In this document: in pieces, positions 8,560 to 16,055 of the stretch
Layout of the letters: every line of letters starts with the position of its first letter
Numbering within the stretch: position 1 is the first letter of the stretch
From: Tenggerimyces sp963762635
Lineage (GTDB): Bacteria; Actinomycetota; Actinomycetes; Propionibacteriales; Actinopolymorphaceae
Direction: 5' to 3'
DNA length: 64,000 nt
NCBI GenBank assembly: GCA_963762635.1
Contig: CAVXLQ010000003.1
Span: forward strand, 496,001 to 560,000
Program-made: the position numbers and the translations under genes
Notes under the pieces: model-generated
Databases searched by the model: none
The model's input: only the letters and a program-made list of their open reading frames with translations
What the model was told of the DNA's origin: nothing

Positions 8560-8594
8560 TACTACCTCTCGTAGTATTACTACGTCACGTAGTA
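8560..8594. promoter_or_regulatory. Two tandem BlaI-like operators upstream of cydA
   Basis: Site 1 (8560-8576) is TACTACC-TCT-CGTAGTA, with one mismatch in the arms. Site 2 (8578-8594) is TACTACG-TCA-CGTAGTA, a perfect 7-3-7 palindrome. They are one base apart and end 20 bp before the cydA ATG. Arms and spacing match the blaI operator at 5385-5401, differing only at arm position 4 (T for G). A BlaI/CopY-type repressor is therefore the likely regulator of the cytochrome bd operon. Confidence 0.65.
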
Positions 8595-8614
8595 GAGCCG
8601 AGGAGGCGGGCGGC

Positions 8615-10008
8615 ATGGATGTGGTCGAGCTGGCGCGGTGGCAGTTCGCGATCACCACCGTGTACCACTTCTGGTCCGTGCCGATCTCGATCGGCCTGTC
8701 CGCGATCGTCGCCGGGCTGCAGACGACGTGGCTGGTCACGAAGAAGGACGACTTCCTTCGCGCTCACCAAGTTCTTCGGCAAGCTCCTCGTCGTCAACTT
8801 CGCGCTCGGCGTCGTCACCGGCCTCGTGCAGGAGTTCCAGTTCGGCCTGAACTGGTCCGCGTACTCCCGCTTCGTCGGCGACGTCTTCGGCATCCCGCTC
8901 GCGCTCGAGGGACTGCTCGCGTTCTTCCTCGAGTCCACGTTCCTCGGCCTGTGGATCTTCGGCTGGGACCGCCTCCCCAGGGTCGTCCACCTCGCCGCCA
9001 TCTGGATCGTCGCGATCGGCACCCAGCTCAGCGCGTACGTCATCCTCGCCGCGAACTCGTGGATGCAGCACCCCGTCGGGTACGAGATCGACGGCGACCG
9101 CGTCAGGCTCACCGACTTCGTCGCCGTGCTCACCAACGACACCGCGATCTCGGCCGCGCTCCATACGGCTGCCGCGTGCTTCGTCACCGGGGGAGCTCTG
9201 GTCGCGGGCATCTCGTTCTGGCACCTGGCGCGCAAGAGCGAGGATCGAGAACGCGTTCCGCAAGAGCGCGCTCATCGGCTCCACCGTCGTGCTCGTCGCC
9301 GCGCTTGGCGTCATCGGGACCGGCGACCAGCAGATGAAGCTCGTCGCCGAGCAGCAGCCGATGAAGCTCGCCGCCGCGGAGGCGCTGTTCCAGACCGAGC
9401 GGCCGGCCGCGTTCTCGCTCGTCACGATCGGCAACCTCGACGGCACCCGCGAGCTCTGGAGCGTCAAGGCGAGCCACATCCTCTCGTTCCTCGCCACCGG
9501 GGACTGGAACGCGGAGATCCAGGGCATCAACGAGCTGCAAGCGCAGTATGTGCGGCAGTTCGGGCCCGGTAGCTACGCGCCGAACATCCCGCTCGCGTTC
9601 TGGAGCTTCCGCTTCATGATCGGCTTCGGCGTCCTCGCGGCGCTGCTCGCCCTCGTCGGCATCGCGATCACCTTGCGCAGAAGGCGATGGCTCGCCAATC
9701 GCTGGGTCGCTCGCGTCGCCCTGACACTGCCCGTGCTCCCGCTGCTCGCGAACAGCACCGGCTGGATCTTCCGCGAGACCGGCCGTCAACCCTGGCTTGC
9801 GTTCGGCCTGTTCAAGACCCAGGACGGCGTCTCGCCAGATACGACCATCGCCGAGGTCGCGCTCTCCCTCGCCGTCTTCACCTTGCTGTACGGGACTCTC
9901 GCCGTCATCGAGATCGGCCTCCTCAAGCGCGCCGCAAGACAGCTCCCGCCCACGGAGAAGCCCCAACAAGACGACGACCTCGAACGCCCGATGACGTTCG
10001 CCTACTAG
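8615..10008 (+). pseudogene. cydA: Cytochrome bd oxidase subunit I, interrupted by two frameshifts
   Basis: CydA binds haems b558, b595 and d and oxidises quinol in the bd-type terminal oxidase. The N-terminus (MDVVELARWQFA, then VYHFWSVPISIGL with the haem-ligand His) begins at ATG 8615. Near 8760 one extra base moves the frame, and the protein continues with LTKFFGKLLVVNF through VQEFQFGLNW and HPVGYEI. Near 9243 a second extra base leads to NAFRKSALIG, the Q-loop GRQPW motif and the C-terminus at 10008. Joined, the product is about 464 residues, normal for CydA, and no stop codon occurs in any of the three segments. This is either recent inactivation or sequencing error. Confidence 0.85.
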
Positions 10009-10017
10009 GGAAGAGCC

Positions 10018-10788
10018 ATGGACCTCACCACGCTCTGGTTCGGAATCGTCGTGTTCTTCTGGACCGGCTTCTTCGTCCTGGAGGGCTTCGACTTCGGCGT
10101 CGGCGTTCTCGCCCGCCTGCTTGGCCGAACCGACCGTGAGCGGGCCGCGTACCTCGAGACGATCGGCCCGCACTGGGACGGCAACGAGGTGTGGCTGGTC
10201 GTCGCGATCGGCGCGATGTTCGCCGCATTTCCGGCCTGGTACGCCGAGCTGCTCAGTACGTCCTACCTGCCAGTCGTGCTCGCACTCGTCGGGCTGATCG
10301 TGCGCGGCGTCGCGCTCGAGTGGCGCGGCAAGCGCGACGACGCGGTCTGGCGGCGCCGATGCGACCTCGGCATCGCGCTGGGGTCGGCCACGGTCCCACT
10401 CGTGCTGGGCGCGGTGCTCGTCGGCGGCGCGACCGGAAACCTCGCGTACGCCATCGCCGGCGGCATCGGACTGCTCGCGCTCTGCCTGGTGCACGGCGCC
10501 GCGTTCCTCGCGCTCCGAACGAGCGGCGAGCTGAGAGCCCGGGTCCCGCGCACGCGCCACGACGGCCTGTTCTTCGCCGCGACGAGCCTGGCCGTCGCGG
10601 GCGCGATCGTCGCGCTGTTCGTCACCGGCTTTCCGATGGCGATGCCCGACCTCGCGCTCGCCGATGCCGCCGCATCGCCGTACGCGTTGAGGATTCTGTC
10701 CTGGATCGGCGCCGGCTGCGTTCCGCTCGTGCTCGCCTACCAAGGGTGGAGCTACTGGGTCTTCCGCCGCCGCGTGGCGACGCCATGA
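10018..10788 (+). CDS. cydB: Cytochrome bd oxidase subunit II, unusually short
   Basis: CydB is the haem-free partner of CydA. The N-terminal half is typical: FFVLEGFDFGVG, IGPHWDGNEVWLV, then FAAFPAWYAELL. So is the C-terminal ASPYALRILSW...LAYQGWSYWVF. The protein has only 256 residues and about seven predicted membrane helices, against roughly 330-380 residues and eight or nine helices in the usual actinobacterial protein. The missing parts are the periplasmic loop after GGATGNL and about one helix before DGLFFAATS. The frame is open and well formed, so this is a compaction rather than a nonsense truncation. It overlaps cydD by ATGA. Confidence 0.9.
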   Translation: MDLTTLWFGIVVFFWTGFFVLEGFDFGVGVLARLLGRTDRERAAYLETIGPHWDGNEVWLVVAIGAMFAAFPAWYAELLSTSYLPVVLALVGLIVRGVALEWRGKRDDAVWRRRCDLGIALGSATVPLVLGAVLVGGATGNLAYAIAGGIGLLALCLVHGAAFLALRTSGELRARVPRTRHDGLFFAATSLAVAGAIVALFVTGFPMAMPDLALADAAASPYALRILSWIGAGCVPLVLAYQGWSYWVFRRRVATP

Positions 10789-12335
10789 GACCGCTCGACC
10801 CGCGGCTGCTCCGATACGCGAAGGCCACCGCCCCGTACGTCGTCGCCTGCGTCCTCGTCGGCGCCGCCACCGCCGGGCTGGTGATCGCGCAGGCCACCCT
10901 GCTCGCCGACGCCATCGCGAACGTCACGACGGCCGGGCTCGTCCCGCTCGCCGCGATCGTGCTCGGCCGCGCCCTGCTCGCCTGGGGCCAGGAGGTCGCC
11001 GCACACCGCGCTTCCGCCGCCGTCAAGGCGAGCCTGCGCGAGCAGCTGGTACGGAAGGCGCTCGCGCTCGGCCCCCTCTGGTTGGCGAACGAACGCAAGG
11101 CCGCCTTGACGACGCTCACCACTCGCGGACTCGACGGACTCGACGGCTACTTCGCCCGCTACCTCCCGCAGCTCGTGCTCGCGGTCGTCGTGCCGGCCAG
11201 CATCGTGATCTGGCTGCTCGCCAACGACCTCATCGCCGCGATCACGGTCGCCGTCACGCTGCCACTCGTCCCGGTGTTCATGGCGCTGGTCGGACTGGCC
11301 ACCAGGGACCGCGCGAACCGCAGCTGGCGCGCGCTCGCCGTCCTCGCACATCACTTCGCGGACGTCGTCGCCGGCCTGCCCACGTTGAAGATCTTCGGCC
11401 GCGCCAAGACCCAGGCCGAGGCGATCCGTCGCGTCGGCGCTCAGCATCGGCGCGAGTCGCTGTCGCTGCTGCGGGTCGCGTTCCTGTCCGGACTCGTGCT
11501 CGAGCTCGTCGCCACGTTCTCCGTCGCACTCGTCGCGGTCGGCATCGGCGTGCGGCTCGTGGAGGGCCGGCTCGGCCTGGAGACCGCGCTCCTGGTGCTG
11601 ATCCTCGCGCCCGAGGCGTACGTCCCGCTCCGGCTCGTCGGCGCGCACTTCCACGCCAGCGCGGACGGACTGGCCGCGGCCGACGAGGCGTTCCGCGTTC
11701 TCGAGACGTCCGCCTTGCAAACTGTGGGGTTCTGGTACCGACACGCCGGCGTGTCGCGACCAGAACCCCACAGTTTGGGGGCCGGGCTGGTGGTGGAGGG
11801 GTTGACCGTGCATTATCCGGGGGCGCCGGAGCCGGTCGTGGAGGACCTGTCGTTCGAGGTCGGACCCGGTGAGCTCGTCGCGCTCGCCGGCCCGAGCGGC
11901 GCCGGCAAGTCCAGCGTGTTGAACGCTCTCGTCGCGTCTTGGCGTACGCAGGTCGGCTGGGTGCCGCAACGCCCTTACCTGCTTGACGGTTCGATCGCCG
12001 ACAACGTCCGTCTCGGCAATCCGACGGGCAGTGTCGAACGGGCCCTGGCCGAGGCGGGTGCGCCGGAGCTCGACCCGGCCACCCAGGTCGGCGAGGGCGG
12101 CAGGCGACTCTCCGAGGGCCAGCGGCGACGGGTCGCGTTGGCGCGAGCGCTGATCCGCGACGTGCCCGTGCTGGTGCTGGACGAGCCGACAGCGGGAGTC
12201 GACGCCGAGACCGAGGCAGACATCGCCGCGGCGCTGCGGCGTTCCGGTCGTTCCATCTTGCTGGTCACGCATCACCCTGCCCTGCTCGCGCAAGCAGACC
12301 GCGTGGTGGAGGTGCGCCCGTGCGCCTACGTCTAG
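10785..12335 (+). CDS. cydD: CydD, half of the heterodimeric thiol-exporting ABC transporter for bd oxidase assembly
   Basis: CydDC exports glutathione- or cysteine-type thiols and is needed to assemble cytochrome bd. This 516-residue half has an ABC membrane domain (residues about 15-300) and a nucleotide-binding domain with Walker A GPSGAGKSS, signature RLSEGQRRRV, Walker B LVLDEPTAG and the switch His in LVTHHP. ATG 10785 overlaps the cydB stop, which decides the start. A 60-bp palindrome in the linker (bases 11718-11777) adds about 20 codons (LQTVGFWYRH...) without breaking the frame. It overlaps cydC by 16 bp. Confidence 0.93.
   Translation: MRPLDPRLLRYAKATAPYVVACVLVGAATAGLVIAQATLLADAIANVTTAGLVPLAAIVLGRALLAWGQEVAAHRASAAVKASLREQLVRKALALGPLWLANERKAALTTLTTRGLDGLDGYFARYLPQLVLAVVVPASIVIWLLANDLIAAITVAVTLPLVPVFMALVGLATRDRANRSWRALAVLAHHFADVVAGLPTLKIFGRAKTQAEAIRRVGAQHRRESLSLLRVAFLSGLVLELVATFSVALVAVGIGVRLVEGRLGLETALLVLILAPEAYVPLRLVGAHFHASADGLAAADEAFRVLETSALQTVGFWYRHAGVSRPEPHSLGAGLVVEGLTVHYPGAPEPVVEDLSFEVGPGELVALAGPSGAGKSSVLNALVASWRTQVGWVPQRPYLLDGSIADNVRLGNPTGSVERALAEAGAPELDPATQVGEGGRRLSEGQRRRVALARALIRDVPVLVLDEPTAGVDAETEADIAAALRRSGRSILLVTHHPALLAQADRVVEVRPCAYV
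11718..11777. repeat. 60-bp REP-like palindrome inserted within cydD
   Basis: The outer arms CAAACTGTGGGGTTCTGGT (11718-11736) and ACCAGAACCCCACAGTTTG (11759-11777) are perfect 19-bp inverted copies. Between them CGACACGCC-GGCGTGTCG (11739-11756) is itself a perfect palindrome. Only a 2-bp mismatch bubble interrupts a complete hairpin. It lies in frame between the membrane domain and the ATPase domain of CydD, where an insertion is tolerable. No second copy was noticed in the window. Confidence 0.8.
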
Positions 12336-13918
12336 CGTTCGCGGCTCTCGCGGGCACCGCGGCCGCCGGCAGCGCGGTCGCGCTGATCGCCGCCTCCGCG
12401 TGGCTGATCTCCCGCGCAGCCGAGCACCCACCGGTGCTCATGCTCATGGTCGCGATCGTCGGCGTCCGCGCGTTCGGTCTCGCCCGCGCCGTCCTCCGGT
12501 ACGTCGAGCGCCTGCTCGGCCACGACGCCGGCTACCGCTTGTTGGAGGCGCTGCGGACCTCCCTGTACGGCAAGCTCGAACGGCTCGCCCCGAACGGGCT
12601 CGACGCGTTCCGTTCCGGCGACCTGCTGGCGAGGCTCGTCGACGACGTGGACCTGCTGCTGGATCTCGTCCTCCGCGTCGCGCTGCCGGTCGTCGTCGCG
12701 GGCCTGGTCGGCGCCGGAACCGCTGTCCTGCTTGGCCTTCTGCTTCCCGCGGCCGGTGCCATCGCCGCGGTGGCGGTCGGCCTCGCCCTCGTCGGCGTAC
12801 CGCTCCTCGTCGCCTGGTCCGCCCGCCGAGCCGAACGCGCCGTCGCGCCGGAACGCGGCCGCCTCAGCGCGGTCACCGCCGAGCTGCTCGACGCCGCCCC
12901 CGAGCTCATCGCGTTCGGCGCCACGGAGGGCGCCGTCGACAAGGTCGTCGAGAGCACTCACCGGCTCCAAGCCGCCGAACGCCAGTCGAGCTGGAGCGTC
13001 GGCCTCGGCAACGGCCTGCTGACGCTCGTCACCGGCGCGGCGAGCGTCGCCGGCATCGCGGTGGGCGTACCGGCCGTACGCTCCGGCGCCCTCGACACCG
13101 TCCTGCTCGCGGTCGTCGTCCTGACCCCGCTGGCGTTGGCGGACGTGTTCGCCTCGCTCGCACCCGCGGCCGCGACGGCAACCCGCGGCCGCACCGCCCT
13201 CGCCCGGCTCCGGGAGGTGATGCGGACGAGGGAGCCGGTCCGGGAGCCCGACCGACCGACACCGCTCCCGCGAGCGCCGTACCACCTGCGCGTCGAGAAG
13301 CTCCGCGTCCGCTACACCGACGACTGGGTGCTGGACGGTCTCAGCCTCGACCTGCCGCCTGGACGGAAGGTCGCGCTGATCGGCCCGAGCGGCTCGGGCA
13401 AGAGCACGCTCGCGCACGCGCTCGTCCGCCTCGTCGAGCCCGGCGGCGGACGGATCACGCTGAACGGCGTCGACCTCACCGCGCTCCAGTCCGACGACGT
13501 CCGGCAGATCATCGGCCTGTGCCAGCAGGACACGTACGTCTTCGACACCACCGTCGCCGAGAACGTCCGCCTGGCCAGGCCAGAAGCGACCGACGCCGAA
13601 GTCCAGGAAGCCCTCGACCGCGTACGCCTCCCACTCGACGTCGAAGCCCGGGTGGGGGAGCACGGCGAACGCATCTCCGGCGGTGAACGACGCCGCCTCG
13701 GTCTCGCGAGGTGCCTGCTCGCACCCAAGCCGATCCTCGTCCTCGACGAGCCCACCGAGCACGTGGAGGACGAGCTGGCCGACGCGCTGCTGAAGGAAGT
13801 CCTCGCGACAGCGGGCGATCAGACCGTTCTGGTGATCACGCACCGACCGCTTCCGGCGGGCCTGGTCGACGAAATCGTCGAGCTAGGTAGCGGTTTCTGG
13901 GCGATAGGGTCCCGGTAG
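12320..13918 (+). CDS. cydC: CydC, second half of the CydDC ABC transporter
   Basis: This 532-residue ABC half-transporter completes the CydDC heterodimer in the cytoplasmic membrane. The membrane domain covers residues about 1-290 (for example LIAASAWLISRAA near the start and LLDLVLRVALPVVVAGLV). The ATPase domain has Walker A GPSGSGKST, the Q-loop CQQDTYVFD, signature ISGGERRRLG, Walker B LVLDEPTEHV and the switch His in ITHRP. It starts at GTG 12320 inside the end of cydD, so the two are translationally coupled. It is the last gene of the cydABDC operon; the next start is 35 bp downstream. Confidence 0.93.
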   Translation: MRLRLAFAALAGTAAAGSAVALIAASAWLISRAAEHPPVLMLMVAIVGVRAFGLARAVLRYVERLLGHDAGYRLLEALRTSLYGKLERLAPNGLDAFRSGDLLARLVDDVDLLLDLVLRVALPVVVAGLVGAGTAVLLGLLLPAAGAIAAVAVGLALVGVPLLVAWSARRAERAVAPERGRLSAVTAELLDAAPELIAFGATEGAVDKVVESTHRLQAAERQSSWSVGLGNGLLTLVTGAASVAGIAVGVPAVRSGALDTVLLAVVVLTPLALADVFASLAPAAATATRGRTALARLREVMRTREPVREPDRPTPLPRAPYHLRVEKLRVRYTDDWVLDGLSLDLPPGRKVALIGPSGSGKSTLAHALVRLVEPGGGRITLNGVDLTALQSDDVRQIIGLCQQDTYVFDTTVAENVRLARPEATDAEVQEALDRVRLPLDVEARVGEHGERISGGERRRLGLARCLLAPKPILVLDEPTEHVEDELADALLKEVLATAGDQTVLVITHRPLPAGLVDEIVELGSGFWAIGSR

Positions 13919-13953
13919 GGCATCCGGTGAGCGGATGCGATGAAGGGATACGC

Positions 13954-14919
13954 ATGGCAGTGCGTTTCGGAGTCTTCGTTCCCCAGGGTTGGCGGATGGA
14001 TCTCACCGAGATCGCCGACCCGGTCGAACAGTACGAGGCGATGACGGCGGTCGCCAAGGTCGCCGACGCTGGGCCCTGGGACTCGATCTGGGTGTACGAC
14101 CACCTGCACACGGTTCCGGAGCCGACGAAGAACACCACGTTCGAGTGCTGGACAGCGACGTCCACGCTCGTCCGCGACACCCAGCGCGTCAACGTCGGCC
14201 AGATGGTCGGCTGCAACGGCTACCGGCACCCGTCGATGTACGCGAAGATCGCGTCGACGGTCGACGTCGCCGCCCACGGTCGCCTGTACGCCGGCATCGG
14301 CGCCGGCTGGTACGAGCACGAGTGGAAGGCGTACGGCTACGAATGGCCGACGCTGAAGGAGCGGATGGGCGCGTTCCGCGAGGCGGTCGAGATCATCTAC
14401 AAGATGTGGACCGAGGACGAGCCGGTCTACAACGGCAAGTACTACTCGATCGACAAGCCGTACAACGAGCCCAAGGGCGCGCGCAAACCGCACCCGTCGC
14501 TGTGGATCGGCGGTGGCGGCGAGCAGGTCACGCTGAAGCTCGTCGCGATGTACGGCGACGCCTGCAACATCGGCGGCGGCAAGCCCGAGGTGATCACCCA
14601 GAAGCTCGGGGTGCTCAAGCAGCACTGCGAGAAGCTGGGCCGCAACTACGACGACATCATCAAGTCGACGAACTTCCTGGTGTTCCCGATCGACAAGGGT
14701 GCCGATCCGGAGAAGGCGAGCGCGAAGGCGCGGCAGAGCCTGTCGGTGGAGCAGTTCCAGCGCAACGGCGAGATCACCGAGGTCGACGTCATCGCCGAAC
14801 GCGTCGAGAAGGCGCTCGAGGCGGGCGCGGACTACGTGAACTTCTACATCCCGGGAGTCGCGTACGACCACGAGCCGGTCCACCGGCTCGCGGAAGCGGT
14901 CGTCAAGCGCTTCAGCTAG
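13954..14919 (+). CDS. LLM-class F420-dependent oxidoreductase
   Basis: This 321-residue TIM-barrel enzyme of the luciferase-like monooxygenase family probably uses the deazaflavin F420 for hydride transfer. The N-terminal VRFGVFVPQGW, the WDSIWVYDHL segment, LYAGIGAGWYEHEW and the C-terminal barrel strand PSLWIGGGGEQVTLKLVA are typical of F420 LLM oxidoreductases. ATG 13954 has GAAGGGA at a proper distance; an upstream in-frame start at 13927 has none. It follows cydC by 35 bp and may be co-transcribed with it. The substrate is not deducible. A 12-bp-arm hairpin follows. Confidence 0.9.
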   Translation: MAVRFGVFVPQGWRMDLTEIADPVEQYEAMTAVAKVADAGPWDSIWVYDHLHTVPEPTKNTTFECWTATSTLVRDTQRVNVGQMVGCNGYRHPSMYAKIASTVDVAAHGRLYAGIGAGWYEHEWKAYGYEWPTLKERMGAFREAVEIIYKMWTEDEPVYNGKYYSIDKPYNEPKGARKPHPSLWIGGGGEQVTLKLVAMYGDACNIGGGKPEVITQKLGVLKQHCEKLGRNYDDIIKSTNFLVFPIDKGADPEKASAKARQSLSVEQFQRNGEITEVDVIAERVEKALEAGADYVNFYIPGVAYDHEPVHRLAEAVVKRFS

Positions 14920-14961
14920 GTTCGGCCGCATGCTCGCGGCCTGATACGACGCACAAGGCCC

Positions 14962-14990
14962 GGCCGCCGACGTCCTGCACGTCGGCGGCC
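14962..14990. terminator. Strong hairpin downstream of the F420 oxidoreductase
   Basis: GGCCGCCGACGT (14962-14973) and ACGTCGGCGGCC (14979-14990) pair perfectly around the loop CCTGC, 42 bp after the stop codon. There is no U-tract. It probably ends the transcript that covers the cyd operon and this gene. Confidence 0.6.
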
Positions 14991-15033
14991 TGCCCGATCC
15001 CACGCCCCGGTCCTGGGGGTCCGGGTTCGCGTA

Positions 15034-15306
15034 ACGGTGATCCCGCACAGCGACGCGGCGGGCGTGGTCGACGCTGTGGGGACGGAGTCGACGAGCGTCG
15101 CATCGGCCAACGGTGTGGGTCCACGGCACGCCGCGTACGCCACCCGCGCGGACCCCGCAGAACTAGGGCGCGGGCGTCGACCGGTGGCCTCGGCCCATCG
15201 GGCCTACTCGCGGAGGGTCTCGAACGAAATGGCCTCGTGGTCCTGGACCGCCACCACCCCGACGCTCGGGATCTACTCGGTGCTGGTCCAGGCGACGGAC
15301 TCGGCG
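15034..15306. other. Mosaic of gene fragments (non-coding debris)
   Basis: Three unrelated fragments lie side by side in the roughly 470-bp gap between the F420 gene and padR. Bases 15034-15090 read VTVIPHSDAAGVVDAVG, a segment typical of quinone-oxidoreductase-type dehydrogenases. Bases 15192-15227 repeat the 3' end of the neighbouring padR gene (15466-15501) with 33 of 36 identities. Bases about 15242-15300 repeat, inverted, the 3' end of the giant secreted-protein gene (18284-18342), reading TATTPTLGIYSVLVQATD. No start or intact gene is present. The rest of 14991-15387 holds nothing I can identify. Confidence 0.7.
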
Positions 15307-15387
15307 GGTGGCCTCGGCAGCTCAGCGGCTGCGCGCACCTCCGCTAGGCACACCTGGCGGCTGTGCGCGGATGATCAGCCCTCGGCC

Positions 15388-15966
15388 TCACCGCTCGGCG
15401 GACTCGGTGGCCTCGGTGGCCTCGGCGGCGGCGTTCGCGGTGTCTCTGGCTTCGACTTCGGTGAGGGCCCATTGGGCCCACTCCCGGAGGGTCTCGAACG
15501 AGCGGCGGCCGTACTCGGCGGCGAAGTGGCCGAAGCTCATTGGCTCGTCCTTCCACTCCGGGCCCGCCAGCTCGAAGATCTTCGCCATCTCCTCCAGCTG
15601 CTCGTTCGCGACCTGGAGGTACGCGGTCAGCAGCGTGCGCGCGTCGGACGGCTCGAGCGTTGGGAGCAGGAACAGCCGCAGCACGAACTCGTTCCGCACC
15701 CCGCCCGAGTCCGGCCGCGTGAACATCCAGGCGCGCAGCTCGTCCCGGCCCGGGTCGGTGATCGCGTACGTACGTCGCCCGCGCGGGCCCTCCTCGGTCA
15801 CCTCGATCAGGCCGTCGGCGGCGAGCTTGCCCAGCTCCGGGTAGATCTGGCTGTGCTTCGCGTGCCACGCGTAGTGCTGCAGCGACCCCTCGAACTTCTT
15901 GGTCAGGATGTAGCCACTCGCGGCCTCATCCGCGAGCAACCCGAGCAACGCGTATCTCAACGACAT
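15388..15966 (-). CDS. PadR-family transcriptional regulator
   Basis: This 192-residue PadR regulator has an N-terminal winged helix (LRYALLGLLADEAASGY, then HSQIYPELGKLAADGLI and RGRRTYAITDPGR, residues 1-80) and a C-terminal helical dimerisation domain with the usual LRLFLLPTL. ATG 15966 is chosen because the family begins MSLRYALLGLL; an upstream in-frame start adds unrelated residues. The tail is a low-complexity Ala/Glu/Thr run (EATEATESAER). It is divergent from the carotenoid oxygenase gene, and a PadR-type palindrome lies between them. Confidence 0.93.
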   Translation of the reverse strand: MSLRYALLGLLADEAASGYILTKKFEGSLQHYAWHAKHSQIYPELGKLAADGLIEVTEEGPRGRRTYAITDPGRDELRAWMFTRPDSGGVRNEFVLRLFLLPTLEPSDARTLLTAYLQVANEQLEEMAKIFELAGPEWKDEPMSFGHFAAEYGRRSFETLREWAQWALTEVEARDTANAAAEATEATESAER

Positions 15967-16020
15967 CGGACCTGACCTTCCGCAGGGAATCCCTTGGGCA
16001 TCATTTAAACATGTGCGGAT

Positions 16021-16044
16021 TGACATGTCGAATCCTACATGTCA
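16021..16044. promoter_or_regulatory. PadR-type operator
   Basis: TGACATGT-N8-ACATGTCA is a perfect 8-bp inverted repeat and contains the ATGT-N8-ACAT pattern known for PadR regulators. A further ACATGT lies at 16009-16014. The site ends 11 bp before the carotenoid oxygenase ATG, and the padR start is 54 bp on the other side, so it probably represses both directions. Confidence 0.75.
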
Positions 16045-16055
16045 AAGTCGGCCTC

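Noticed and set aside
8740..9260. Programmed ribosomal frameshifting in cydA
   Set aside because: No slippery heptamer or stimulatory structure was seen at either site, and CydA is not known to use frameshifting. Indels or base errors are simpler.
15037..15975. 312-codon plus-strand frame over padR
   Set aside because: It starts inside the dehydrogenase-like debris and then runs antisense through padR. No continuous family is encoded.
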